The notes below the pieces were generated by a model. It made no database searches. It saw nothing but the letters and a program-made list of their open reading frames with translations, and had not been told where the DNA came from. The position numbers and the translations under genes were made by a program. Of a DNA stretch of 51,180 nucleotides, positions 25,264-33,623 are shown piece after piece. This DNA comes from an uncultured Pseudobutyrivibrio sp. (GTDB lineage Bacteria; Bacillota; Clostridia; Lachnospirales; Lachnospiraceae), in assembly GCA_946403965.1 (NCBI GenBank), contig CAMJBT010000017.1, positions 1 to 51,180 of the forward strand, written 5' to 3'. Positions within the stretch are counted from its first letter, which is position 1. The number at the start of each line of letters is the position of its first letter.

Positions 25264-27909
25264 ATGGATTTCATTAAAGACTACATGATATACATAAATA
25301 TCATTCTAATAATTATTGGTGCAACATCTGTTCAGTTGGGTGTAAGCTTTCTTACACGAGAAAAAAACACTAAAGGCTTCTTTAAGTACTCTGTATTTCT
25401 TTTAGCTCTAGGAAATGGTTTATGTTCCATTGGCTATGGAACAATGTCCCTAAGTCCGAATCTCACCTATGCTTACTATTTCAGAGTTATAGGGCTCGCT
25501 GGTATAGATATTTATATTCTTGCCGAGGTCATTCTGATTACCAGCTGTCTAGGAATTGGAAAAGTAACAGAGATTTTTATCATACTGGTTACTGTTCTTG
25601 CAGATTTACTGGATTTGTTTATTTATGGACATCCAGATACCCTTACTTTTTATCGCTATGACAACTACACTATCTATATCAGTAGTGACCCATATAGATA
25701 TCTATTCCATGTTTGTTATCTGTTTGTTATAGCTGTTTGTCTTCTGGCAATAGGTTTTATTTGGGCCCTTAAGGTAAAATACCGTCGAGACAAACATCTG
25801 GTACTTTATGCATTCCTTTCAAATATTATTTTTGCATTGTCATCAATTCCAGATTTATTTATCACAATGCATGACATTCCTTTTATTCATGCATTTTACT
25901 GCCTGGGTGTATTCCTGGCATTTTCTGTTTTTTATATATCAGCTACAAATTACATGGTGTTCTACATAACTGTAAACAGCATAAGTAGAGATATTTTTTC
26001 CACTCTGGGTGCAGGACTATTGGTATTTGATACCAACTATCATCTTAACCTTTCAAACGAATACGCAAATAAGCTATTAGGTCTCGATAAAGACCCTAAT
26101 AGAATTAGACTTAAAGAAATATTTGATTTAAAAAGTGGCGAGCCAATGAAGATGTTCAATAAATCTTTGGAAGGTATTGCCATTGATTATCGCCTAACCG
26201 CGAATGTAACACGTAAAGTTACTTTAGTTAATTTTTCCTGCAAGATGGACAGAAACAACCAGCCAATGTGCTACATCCTCATTGCCACCGACCTTACTGA
26301 GGAAAATCGACTAATTCAGGAAGCTCAATCTGCAAATATTGCAAAATCAAACTTCCTAAGCAATATTTCCCATGAGATTCGTACACCTATTAATGTTATA
26401 TCAGGTATGAACGAACTGATTCTCAGAGAATGCAACGATGACACAATTCGAAGATACGCAGAAAATATAAATGTAGCTTCAAGAAACCTTACATCTTTAA
26501 TAAATGACGTTCTGGATTTCTCAAAAATCGAATCTGGAAAGCTGGAGCTGGTCTTAGAAAAATTTAACATTGGTGCAGTTTTAAATGATAGCTACAATAT
26601 GTTCCTGAATCTGACTCAACAGAAAAAACAAGACTTCAATCTGGATTGTGACAATTCCACACCAAGCATTCTTCGTGGCGATGAGGTGCGACTAAAACAA
26701 ATTCTTACAAATCTTATCTCAAATGCCATTAAGTACACTCCGGAATTTGGCACTATAAATGTCAGTGTCAATTTCGAAGTACTATCTAAGGATAGAATAT
26801 TTTTGATTATGTCTGTAAAAGATACAGGCATTGGAATCAAACAAGAGGATATACCTAAATTATTCAGTAACTTTCAACGCTTTGAGCTGTCAAAAAATAA
26901 CTCAATCCAGGGAACAGGCCTTGGCCTTGCAATTGCAAAAAATTTAACTGACCTTATGCACGGTATAATCACTGTGGACAGTGTGTATGGTAAGGGTTCC
27001 ACCTTTACAGTAAAAATTCCTTTTGAAATATGTGATTACGCCCCTGTCGGGGAAATAAAGGAACATTTTTCTGCTGGGTCAAGTGAAAAATACCATGCAA
27101 GTTTCACAGCTGAAAATGCTCACTTGCTTACTGTAGATGATGTCCAAATGAATTTGGACGTTTTCACAGGTCTGCTAAAGAATACAGGCGTCAAAATCGA
27201 TTGTGCATTAAGCGGTGCTGAGGCTTTGGAATTAATGCGTCATAACAAATACGATATTATCTTCCTTGATCACATGATGCCAGAAATGGATGGAATCGAA
27301 GTGCTTAAACGACTAAAGGATGATGTGAATGGACCAAACCTTCACACTCCAGTTATAATGCTTACTGCAAATGCAACAATGGGTGCTGATAGAAAATATT
27401 TGGCTGACGGCTTTGATGATTACCTTTCAAAACCAATACATCCACTTTCTTTGGAAAATATGGTAATCAAATATTTACCAAAAAAATCGTATACTATGGG
27501 AATGACTCCAGATATCGTAAATACGAATTATAATACCAGTATAGACAATAGTCTTCCTACTAATCCAATTTTTGAAAAGCTTAACTTTCTGGATTTGAAA
27601 TCAGGACTGGAATTTGCAGCCGGTGACGAAGACTTCTACCTCCAGATTTTAAGAACCTTCCTTGCTGACAACAAATATCAGGCATTGCAGGATTACTTTA
27701 AAAATGAGGATTGGCCGAACTACAAAATAGCCATCCATTCCGTAAAAGGTACATCACTTACAATCGGTGCAAGGGAGCTTTCTGTTATCGCAAAGGATAT
27801 TGACGCTGCAGTAAAGGAAAATAACTTCGAATACGTAAAAGAGCATCACGCTGAAGCGCTAGAAAAATACAAAGAGTTACTGGATCAAATGGAAAAAGTT
27901 CTAAACTAA
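25264..27909 (+). CDS. Hybrid sensor histidine kinase (7TM-PAS-HisKA-HATPase-REC-HPt)
   Basis: Membrane phosphorelay kinase of 881 aa. Residues 1-235 hold about seven TM helices, like the histidine-kinase N-terminal 7TM sensor. A PAS-like region (~245-355) includes TLGAGLLVFDTNYHLNLSNEYA. HisKA has the phosphorylated His370 (NISHEIRTP). The ATPase domain has Asn487 (LISNAIKYTP), DTGIGI and GTGLGLAIA. The receiver has phospho-acceptor Asp669 (FLDHMMPEMDG), and the C-terminal HPt has His825 (IHSVKGTS). All steps of a His-Asp-His relay are present in one chain; only the final regulator is missing. It is one of three plus-strand genes called in the window. AGGAAA precedes the ATG. Confidence 0.94.
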   Translation: MDFIKDYMIYINIILIIIGATSVQLGVSFLTREKNTKGFFKYSVFLLALGNGLCSIGYGTMSLSPNLTYAYYFRVIGLAGIDIYILAEVILITSCLGIGKVTEIFIILVTVLADLLDLFIYGHPDTLTFYRYDNYTIYISSDPYRYLFHVCYLFVIAVCLLAIGFIWALKVKYRRDKHLVLYAFLSNIIFALSSIPDLFITMHDIPFIHAFYCLGVFLAFSVFYISATNYMVFYITVNSISRDIFSTLGAGLLVFDTNYHLNLSNEYANKLLGLDKDPNRIRLKEIFDLKSGEPMKMFNKSLEGIAIDYRLTANVTRKVTLVNFSCKMDRNNQPMCYILIATDLTEENRLIQEAQSANIAKSNFLSNISHEIRTPINVISGMNELILRECNDDTIRRYAENINVASRNLTSLINDVLDFSKIESGKLELVLEKFNIGAVLNDSYNMFLNLTQQKKQDFNLDCDNSTPSILRGDEVRLKQILTNLISNAIKYTPEFGTINVSVNFEVLSKDRIFLIMSVKDTGIGIKQEDIPKLFSNFQRFELSKNNSIQGTGLGLAIAKNLTDLMHGIITVDSVYGKGSTFTVKIPFEICDYAPVGEIKEHFSAGSSEKYHASFTAENAHLLTVDDVQMNLDVFTGLLKNTGVKIDCALSGAEALELMRHNKYDIIFLDHMMPEMDGIEVLKRLKDDVNGPNLHTPVIMLTANATMGADRKYLADGFDDYLSKPIHPLSLENMVIKYLPKKSYTMGMTPDIVNTNYNTSIDNSLPTNPIFEKLNFLDLKSGLEFAAGDEDFYLQILRTFLADNKYQALQDYFKNEDWPNYKIAIHSVKGTSLTIGARELSVIAKDIDAAVKENNFEYVKEHHAEALEKYKELLDQMEKVLN

Positions 27910-27949
27910 CAAAAGAATTTCTCAAAACTTGTACCAGTCTAAAATACAA

Positions 27950-27978
27950 AAAGTGGCCCAGCAATGCTAGACCACTTT
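27950..27978 (+). terminator. Terminator of the hybrid kinase gene
   Basis: AAAGTGG and CCACTTT arms with an inner AGCAATGCT, followed by TATTATTAT. It ends 8 bp before the convergent tRNA-Leu. Confidence 0.75.
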
Positions 27979-27986
27979 TATTATTA

Positions 27987-28070
27987 TGCCGGCTGCGGGA
28001 CTTGAACCCGCACGATGTTGCCATCAACAGATTTTGAGTCTGCCTCGTCTGCCAATTCCGACAAGCCGGC
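27987..28070 (-). tRNA. tRNA-Leu (anticodon CAA)
   Basis: 84-nt class II tRNA. The acceptor stem GCCGGCT pairs with AGCCGGC, discriminator A. The anticodon loop is CTCAAAA in stem GCAGA/TCTGT, so it reads UUG. A long variable arm and T-arm GCGGG-TTCAAGT-CCCGC are present. CCA is not encoded. Promoter TTGAAA-17-TATACT lies just upstream. Confidence 0.95.
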
Positions 28071-28081
28071 GTCCGAAGATT

Positions 28082-28110
28082 AGTATACTAAAAGGGACTA
28101 TGTTTTTCAA
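28082..28110 (-). promoter_or_regulatory. tRNA-Leu promoter, embedded in the lysA terminator
   Basis: Minus-strand TTGAAA (28105-28110), 17-bp spacer, TATACT (28082-28087). The spacer and -35 overlap the loop and 3' arm of the preceding terminator. Confidence 0.75.
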
Positions 28111-28134
28111 CAAAAATATGAAAAAAATAGTCCC
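28090..28134 (-). terminator. Terminator of lysA
   Basis: Minus-strand GGGACTAT ... ATAGTCCC, 8-bp perfect stem with an AT-rich loop of ~25 nt, then TTTT. It shares sequence with the tRNA-Leu promoter. Confidence 0.75.
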
Positions 28135-28141
28135 CAGTTTT

Positions 28142-29410
28142 TTATTTTAAAATACCATCTACAATTCCAAGATTATCAAATGTAGCAAGGTAATCTTTTA
28201 TTGTTTCTGGGCGACGGATAAGCTTAAAGCTTCCGTCCTCTTTCAAAAGAACTTCAGCGCTCTTTAACTTACCATTGTAGTTGTATCCCATTGAGTATCC
28301 GTGAGCACCTGTATCGTGAATAAACAGGATATCTCCCATATCAATTTTTGGAAGCTGTCGATCCACTGCAAACTTATCACAGTTTTCGCAAAGAGAACCA
28401 GTGATGTCGTATACATGATCCTCCGGAGCTTGCTCTTTTCCTAAGACTGTCACATGGTGATAACTGCCATAAACAGCTGGTCGCATCAAATCCACGGCAC
28501 ATGCATCTACACCAATATACTCCTTGTAAATATGCTTTTCATGGATTGCTGTAGTAACAAGTCCACCATATGGGCCCATCATGAATCGACCCATTTCTGT
28601 GAAAATTGAAACATCCCCAAGACCTGCAGGAACAAGTATCTCATCAAATGCCTTGTGTACTCCTTCACCAATTTTTGCAATATCATTAGCCTTTTGATCT
28701 GGACGATATGCTATTCCTACACCACCAGAAAGATTTACAAAGGAAATTGAAATACCAGTCTTTTCCTTCAACTCCACAATCAGCTCAAATAAAGTCTTTG
28801 CAAGAGTTGGATAATAGTCATTTGTGACTGTATTAGAAACAAGAAATGCATGAATTCCAAATTCTTCCACACCCTTGCTCTTAAGGATTTCATAAGCTTT
28901 GAAAATCTGTTCCTTTGTCATTCCATATTTGCTATCACCAGGATTGTCCATGATACCATTGGCTAGCTCATATACTCCACCTGGATTAAATCTACAACAC
29001 ATTTTCTTTGGAAAATGTCCAACTGTTTCCTCGTAGAAATCAATATGTGTGAAATCATCAAGATTTACAATAACTCCTAAATCATCAGCATATTTAAATT
29101 CACTTGCTGGTGTATCGTTAGAGGAAAACATAATATCATCGCCTTTGAAACCAATCTCTTCTGAAAGTGCCAACTCCACGTATGATGCACAGTCAACACC
29201 GCAGCCTTCCTCCTGAAGAATTTTTAGTATAAAAGGATTTGGATTGGCTTTTACAGCAAAATACTCCTTAAATCCTTTATTCCAACTAAAAGCCGCATTT
29301 ACAGCTCTTGCATTCTCTCTGATTCCCTTTTCATCGTATATATTGAAAGGAGTTGGAATCTGCATAGTAATTTCTTGAATTTTTTCTTTTGTTACGAATG
29401 GGGTTTTCAT
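28142..29410 (-). CDS. lysA: Diaminopimelate decarboxylase
   Basis: PLP enzyme converting meso-diaminopimelate to lysine; 422 aa. The PLP lysine is in YFAVKANPNP (Lys54). VNLSGGVGIAYRP binds the phosphate, and CENCDKF carries the catalytic Cys from the dimer partner. This is the longer lineage of group IV decarboxylases, so a related substrate (carboxynorspermidine-type) cannot be wholly excluded. Its ATG overlaps the stop of the lytic transglycosylase gene (ATGA), showing translational coupling. Confidence 0.9.
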   Translation of the reverse strand: MKTPFVTKEKIQEITMQIPTPFNIYDEKGIRENARAVNAAFSWNKGFKEYFAVKANPNPFILKILQEEGCGVDCASYVELALSEEIGFKGDDIMFSSNDTPASEFKYADDLGVIVNLDDFTHIDFYEETVGHFPKKMCCRFNPGGVYELANGIMDNPGDSKYGMTKEQIFKAYEILKSKGVEEFGIHAFLVSNTVTNDYYPTLAKTLFELIVELKEKTGISISFVNLSGGVGIAYRPDQKANDIAKIGEGVHKAFDEILVPAGLGDVSIFTEMGRFMMGPYGGLVTTAIHEKHIYKEYIGVDACAVDLMRPAVYGSYHHVTVLGKEQAPEDHVYDITGSLCENCDKFAVDRQLPKIDMGDILFIHDTGAHGYSMGYNYNGKLKSAEVLLKEDGSFKLIRRPETIKDYLATFDNLGIVDGILK

Positions 29411-30090
29411 AAATAGTTAATCTCCGCTAGTGTTTGTTTAAGTAATGCATACTCTTCTGAATCTGGTAGGTCTCTTAATAATTTTTTCAAATCTGCTTCA
29501 AGCTGTTCTTTTGATGCTGATGGAGAAATGTAGTTTGTATATGGAACATCAGCTCCTCTTTTCATAATAGCTTTGATGTTCTTCACATAGCTCCTTGTCT
29601 CACCATATGGAGGAACGCCCCCATACTGTTTGACAGCACCACTGCCTGCATTATAAGCTGCCAAAGCTTTATCTACATTGCCGCTGAATTCTTTCAGCTT
29701 TTCTGCCATATATTTGGCGCCAGCCATAATGTTCTCATAGGCGTCGTATGGATTTTTCAATCCCAAATACTTTGCGGTCTCTGGCATAATTTGCATAATT
29801 CCCATTGCCCCGCTACGACTGACTGCATCAGGATTAAAGCCTGACTCCTGCTGTGCCATAGCAGTCAGCAAATCATAGCTAACACCATACTTTTTACTGG
29901 CTTCAATAAAAATATCTTTGTAGCTCGTAGCTGAAGAAATGGTATTAGCAACAGTCTTGGTGTTCAATGCTTTTTGAAAGGCTCGGCTAACATCACTAGT
30001 TCTATTATCAGATACTTCGCTTTCACGAAGTCGTTCAAGAACCGCCTCATAAATGCCGTTTGCCCCTGGAGACACTACCGAAATTTTCAT
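29407..30090 (-). CDS. Lytic transglycosylase (SLT domain)
   Basis: Peptidoglycan-cleaving enzyme of 227 aa. The SLT domain at ~60-185 has catalytic Glu82 (AMAQQESGFNPDAVS), AMGIMQIMPETAKYLG and ALAAYNAGSGAVKQYGG. The 60 N-terminal residues are polar and show no signal peptide, so export may use a non-classical or flagellar-type route, or the protein may be anchored through a partner. A helical C-tail follows. It overlaps lysA by 4 nt, an unusual pair joined perhaps by DAP/peptidoglycan metabolism. Confidence 0.9.
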   Translation of the reverse strand: MKISVVSPGANGIYEAVLERLRESEVSDNRTSDVSRAFQKALNTKTVANTISSATSYKDIFIEASKKYGVSYDLLTAMAQQESGFNPDAVSRSGAMGIMQIMPETAKYLGLKNPYDAYENIMAGAKYMAEKLKEFSGNVDKALAAYNAGSGAVKQYGGVPPYGETRSYVKNIKAIMKRGADVPYTNYISPSASKEQLEADLKKLLRDLPDSEEYALLKQTLAEINYL

Positions 30091-30133
30091 ACCTCTTAAC
30101 CCCTTTTGAAATACGTGATTATTCTCAAAAAGG

Positions 30134-30162
30134 TTGACATCAACACCTATCTCTGATATGCT
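30134..30162 (+). promoter_or_regulatory. Promoter of tRNA-Thr
   Basis: TTGACA (30134-30139), 17-bp spacer, TATGCT (30157-30162); 19 bp before the tRNA 5' end. Confidence 0.8.
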
Positions 30163-30181
30163 TTTTCTTGCTGAAAAGCAA

Positions 30182-30253
30182 GCTGGTGTGGCTCAGAGGT
30201 AGAGCACTTCCTTGGTAAGGAAGGGGTCACGGGTTCAATTCCCGTCACCAGCT
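30182..30253 (+). tRNA. tRNA-Thr (anticodon GGT)
   Basis: 72 nt. Acceptor GCTGGTG pairs with CACCAGC, discriminator T. The anticodon arm is CTTCC-TTGGTAA-GGAAG, and the T-arm is CGGG-TTCAATT-CCCG. CCA is not encoded. A T7 run follows at once and may end transcription. Confidence 0.95.
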
Positions 30254-30346
30254 TTTTTTAGTACCTAAAAACACCTCAAAGGGAATTGAATCTATTCTTG
30301 AGCATAGCTCAAGAATCAGCGCTTTGCTTAATTCCCGTCACCAGCT
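30237..30346. repeat. Direct repeat of the tRNA-Thr 3' end with hairpin between
   Basis: AATTCCCGTCACCAGCT occurs inside the tRNA (30237-30253) and again at 30330-30346. Between them is a strong stem, ATTCTTGAGC-ATA-GCTCAAGAAT, and GGGAATT, which could pair with the second AATTCCC. The layout resembles an attachment-site duplication, but only ~75 bp separates the copies. Confidence 0.85.
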
Positions 30347-30475
30347 CTCTTTATTGCTCTACACTTTACCATATTAAAGTGATGATGTAAACCTTTTTTA
30401 CTATCTTTCTTTATGGTAGCCAATATCATATTTCGTTTCAATTTATCCCACACAGGTTTCAGAAATTGTTCATAT
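30347..30475. other. Gene-free stretch between tRNA-Thr region and M42 terminator
   Basis: AT-rich, no reading frame or structure I can support. With the tRNA in front it makes a ~425-bp gap between protein genes. Confidence 0.5.
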
Positions 30476-30510
30476 TTAAAAGAGCCCTAGTTATCAAACT
30501 AGAGCTCTTA
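30476..30510 (-). terminator. Terminator of the M42 peptidase gene
   Basis: Minus-strand AGAGCTCTAGTT and AACTAGGGCTCT, 12-bp stem with one wobble, then TTTTA. Confidence 0.85.
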
Positions 30511-30517
30511 TTATCCA

Positions 30518-31555
30518 TTATTTTACATACTCCACCAACAGTCTAAAGGTATTTTCTACACCCTTTTTATGTGAGCGCTCGTATCCATGGCTGGCGTATA
30601 CACCAGCACCTATAAGACCATGCTTTACATCATATCCAGCTTTAAGTGCAGCATCTGCATCTGAACCATAATGAGGATATACATCAATGGCAAAGTCGAT
30701 GTTGTTAGCTTTTGCTGTGTTTACCAAGGCCGATACAACATCGTAGTTGTAAGGACCAGCAGAATCCTTGGCACAAATACTAACCTGTGTTTCCTTGCAA
30801 TCAAGGCCTTCGCCGATACATCCCATATCTACAGAAAGAATCTCTGTTACCCCCTCTGGAACAGTTCCACAGGCGCCATGACCTACCTCTTCATATACTG
30901 TAATGTGATGATAGATTTTACGCTCAGTTGTAATCTTGTTATCTGCAAGATATTTTGCCTGACCTAGAAGAATTCCCACTGACAACTTGTCATCAAGGAA
31001 ACGACTTTTTATATATCCTGATGATGTAATTCTTGTACGAGGCTCAAAGGCAACAATATCACCAATCATTATACCAAGCTTCTTTGTATCCTCCTGGCTT
31101 GAAACCTCTTCATCTATAACCACTTCCATCCCTTTAAACTCGCGGGTCTTTGTGGAATAATCATCATTTACATGAACCGATGCATCATTAAGCTGGAAGG
31201 TTCCTTCATATTCTTTTCCATCTCTTGTATATATACGACAGTTCTCAGCCTCTCCATTATTTGGTGAAAAACCTCCCAGTGGAGTGAGCTCCAGATTACC
31301 ATTGCTCTTGATTTGGCACACCATTCCTCCAAGTGTATCCATGTGAGCTTCAATAAGAATTGCATCCTCGCTATTCTTACCTCCTAAATCAACAAGGATT
31401 CCACCCTTTTTTGTCATAACAGGTTTATATCCAAGCTTTTCATACTCAGCCATTAGATGCTTTGCGGCATTTGCTGTGTAGCCAGTAGGACTATCTATAT
31501 TCAAAATGTCTACAGTCTGCTGCACCATGTAATCAACGTATTTTTCTGTTTGCAT
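30518..31555 (-). CDS. M42-family metallopeptidase (aminopeptidase)
   Basis: Cytoplasmic dinuclear-metal aminopeptidase of 345 aa, usually a large self-compartmentalised assembly. Metal and catalytic motifs: EAHMDTLGGMV (His and Asp ligand), RFLDDKLSVG (bridging Asp), VYEEVGHGA (general base Glu and ligand), LSVDMG and ASHGYERSH (last His). Substrate preference (Glu/Asp, Leu or Lys ends) cannot be read from the sequence. Single gene with terminator. Confidence 0.9.
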   Translation of the reverse strand: MQTEKYVDYMVQQTVDILNIDSPTGYTANAAKHLMAEYEKLGYKPVMTKKGGILVDLGGKNSEDAILIEAHMDTLGGMVCQIKSNGNLELTPLGGFSPNNGEAENCRIYTRDGKEYEGTFQLNDASVHVNDDYSTKTREFKGMEVVIDEEVSSQEDTKKLGIMIGDIVAFEPRTRITSSGYIKSRFLDDKLSVGILLGQAKYLADNKITTERKIYHHITVYEEVGHGACGTVPEGVTEILSVDMGCIGEGLDCKETQVSICAKDSAGPYNYDVVSALVNTAKANNIDFAIDVYPHYGSDADAALKAGYDVKHGLIGAGVYASHGYERSHKKGVENTFRLLVEYVK

Positions 31556-31626
31556 TTATATCATTCCTCCAAATTATATCGATTCTATTTACTTAAGCTG
31601 CATAGCATAAGTCTGTAAAATCAGCA

Positions 31627-32271
31627 CTATTCAATGCCAACTTCTTCCTTTGCCATCCGATCAGCAGCCTCATTACCCGGGATTCCCGTATGCGCTTTCA
31701 CGTGTACAAAATTAACCTTTAATCTATCCTTTATCTTTTGATACTCTTCTACATAGTATTTTGAGATTTTCTTATTAGTTTTCCAAAGACCTGTTGGCCA
31801 TTTTTCTACACCTTCATAATCATAAAACAGCGTCATCTCTGTAAGACCAATTTCTACAGCTTTATGCATTGCTGCAACTGCACCATGAACTTCTCCTGCA
31901 ACATTTCTCGAGGTAGCCTCCTCTGGATCATTACCGTTTCCGCGAATCTCTATATCGTCTTCATTATCACTGTAATGTAAAAATCCACCGAATCCATAAA
32001 CGCCAGTCGTTATATTATATGAACCATCTGTAAAAGCATAAACTGCAGGAAGATTAGCCACACCATCCAATTCATCTGCTTTTTTAGCTGTTGCAGCTGT
32101 GCCTGAAGATTCCAAAACGCCTTCCATGAAAGCCTCAGCCTCGCTCAAAGTCTCAAAACCTTTGAATGTAGCACCAGGAAATCCAGAAACATTAGCCTGA
32201 CACTCTGGCCACGTTTTATATATTCCTGGCTTTTTTCCCACTCTCACTGCATAAAAGTTTTTCTTCGCCAT
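31627..32271 (-). CDS. rnhA: Ribonuclease HI with N-terminal hybrid-binding domain
   Basis: Degrades the RNA strand of RNA/DNA hybrids; 214 aa. Residues 1-50 are the viroplasmin-like hybrid-binding domain of eukaryotic-type RNase H1 (FYAVRVGKKPGIYKTWPEC, FKGFETLSEAEAFM). The catalytic domain has Asp82 (FTDGSYN), Glu127 (AGEVHG), Asp151 (YDYEGVEKW), His194 (VKAHTG) and Asp204 (NEAADRMAKEE). All carboxylates are intact. Confidence 0.93.
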   Translation of the reverse strand: MAKKNFYAVRVGKKPGIYKTWPECQANVSGFPGATFKGFETLSEAEAFMEGVLESSGTAATAKKADELDGVANLPAVYAFTDGSYNITTGVYGFGGFLHYSDNEDDIEIRGNGNDPEEATSRNVAGEVHGAVAAMHKAVEIGLTEMTLFYDYEGVEKWPTGLWKTNKKISKYYVEEYQKIKDRLKVNFVHVKAHTGIPGNEAADRMAKEEVGIE

Positions 32272-32400
32272 TTCATTCTCCTTGTAATTACCAAAAGCTT
32301 TATCTATTGTATCACACTTTACACTATGTCTGTAGCTGTAGTCCCCGGCCTGCCGTTACAATTCACTGTCTATAGTGTATAGATTCATGCTGCCCCTGCA

Positions 32401-32428
32401 GGCCCTGCCGCCCACCATGGGCAGGGCC
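32401..32428. repeat. GC-rich hairpin in intergenic DNA
   Basis: GGCCCTGCC paired with GGCAGGGCC around a 10-nt loop, in a locally GC-rich patch (32340-32430) unlike its surroundings. Role unknown. Confidence 0.6.
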
Positions 32429-32435
32429 CAGCAAG

Positions 32436-32467
32436 CAAAAAGGAGAGCCCGTTTATTTGGCTCTCCT
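32436..32467 (-). terminator. Terminator after the 87-aa gene
   Basis: Minus-strand AGGAGAGCC and GGCTCTCCT, 9-bp stem, then TTTTTG. Confidence 0.85.
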
Positions 32468-32515
32468 AGAATATATTATGTAAATTATTTCGTACTGCAT
32501 CTAGTAAGTACAGGA

Positions 32516-32779
32516 CTAGTCTTCATCTAACACATCTATTTCCAGATAGTCGAATGGAATTTCGTCCACAAAATTATCCCTAGTAAAACGTGCTTTTCCA
32601 TGGCGCTTGAATTCACGCACGGTCGAGTCCAGCCATACTGGTTTACTAGTGTCAAACTCGTAGCTTGCTTTGTCCACTGCATTAAAAATCTTGTGTGTAC
32701 GAGTCTCATCAGAATCGTCCTCTATAACAAGGTCATGTAGGAGATGGTTATCCTTCCATGATTTAAACCATATTCTCAT
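32516..32779 (-). CDS. Small hypothetical protein (87 aa)
   Basis: No domain recognised. Acidic, no signal peptide or TM helix; begins MRIWFKSWKDNHLLHDLVIE and ends LEIDVLDED. Likely cytoplasmic. It lies 31 bp after the methyltransferase gene and before a terminator, so it probably ends the pfkA-methyltransferase operon. A real gene, judged by its position, codon use and ribosome-binding context (a weak AT-rich leader). Confidence 0.8.
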   Translation of the reverse strand: MRIWFKSWKDNHLLHDLVIEDDSDETRTHKIFNAVDKASYEFDTSKPVWLDSTVREFKRHGKARFTRDNFVDEIPFDYLEIDVLDED

Positions 32780-32810
32780 ATTATAATCTCCAATATTATT
32801 TAGTCCTGTT

Positions 32811-33623
32811 TCATCTCTGTCTTCTTTGACGTAATGTTTCGTACATCAAAATGCTGGCAGCAACCGATGCATTAAGAGACTCCAGTTGGCCCTCCATAGG
32901 GATTTTCAGATAACTGGTGGCCATTGATGCTGTCTGATCAGTTAGACCATTGCCCTCATTTCCAATCATGAACGCAGTTGGTCCCTTGTAGTCAAACTCG
33001 TCGTAGAACTTTTCCCCTTTTAGATGGGCTGCATAAACAGAAACATTATGTTGTTCCTTGAGCTCTGTAAGAGTGGCAGCCAAATCAGAAGTTATGATGT
33101 GTGGCACTCTGAAAATGCTTCCCATTGTAGAACGAACAACCTTTGGAGAATAAATATCCACTGTAGTATTGTTCATGATGATACCTGTGGCTCCCGCACC
33201 TTCGGCTGTACGAATGATAGTGCCCATATTGCCTGGATCCTGCAATGATTCCAGCACAACTATATGGGCTGGCTTGCCAGTGTTAGTACCAAGCACATCT
33301 GCCATTGTGAAATCCTGCATCTTTACAAGAGCAAGGACTCCTTGAGGAGTGACGGTATCGCTCATAGAATTGAATACTGACTTTGCCACCTCTTCTACTA
33401 AAACCGATGGTGCCTTAGCACATAGTTCCGAGATAAATGCAGATCCTTCTGCAGATGCGCCAAAGCCCTCCACATAATAAACTGCATGCAAAAGAGCTGC
33501 AGGCACTTCGGCTACAGCGCGAATACCCTCAACCACAAAAAGCCTTTGAGCTTTACGCTCTCTGGCTTTTTTGTTAAGTGCTATTATGTTTTTTATTTGA
33601 TTATTACTCGTACTTGTAATCAT
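32811..33623 (-). CDS. TrmH/SpoU-family RNA 2'-O-methyltransferase
   Basis: SPOUT enzyme of 270 aa methylating ribose in rRNA or tRNA. The N-terminal ~95 residues form the substrate-binding domain (ITSTSNNQIKNIIALNKKARERKAQRLF is the family start, given here in part: IKNIIALNKKARERKAQ). SPOUT motifs: QDPGNMGTIIRTAEGAG (motif 1), MIGNEGNGL (2) and ESLNASVAASILMYE (3, knot). Target cannot be named; RlmB or TsnR-like. It overlaps the end of pfkA by 20 nt. Confidence 0.92.
   Translation of the reverse strand: MITSTSNNQIKNIIALNKKARERKAQRLFVVEGIRAVAEVPAALLHAVYYVEGFGASAEGSAFISELCAKAPSVLVEEVAKSVFNSMSDTVTPQGVLALVKMQDFTMADVLGTNTGKPAHIVVLESLQDPGNMGTIIRTAEGAGATGIIMNNTTVDIYSPKVVRSTMGSIFRVPHIITSDLAATLTELKEQHNVSVYAAHLKGEKFYDEFDYKGPTAFMIGNEGNGLTDQTASMATSYLKIPMEGQLESLNASVAASILMYETLRQRRQR

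Noticed and set aside
30182..30346. Second tRNA gene after tRNA-Thr
   Set aside because: Only the last 17 bases of the tRNA recur; acceptor 5' strand, D-arm and anticodon arm are missing.
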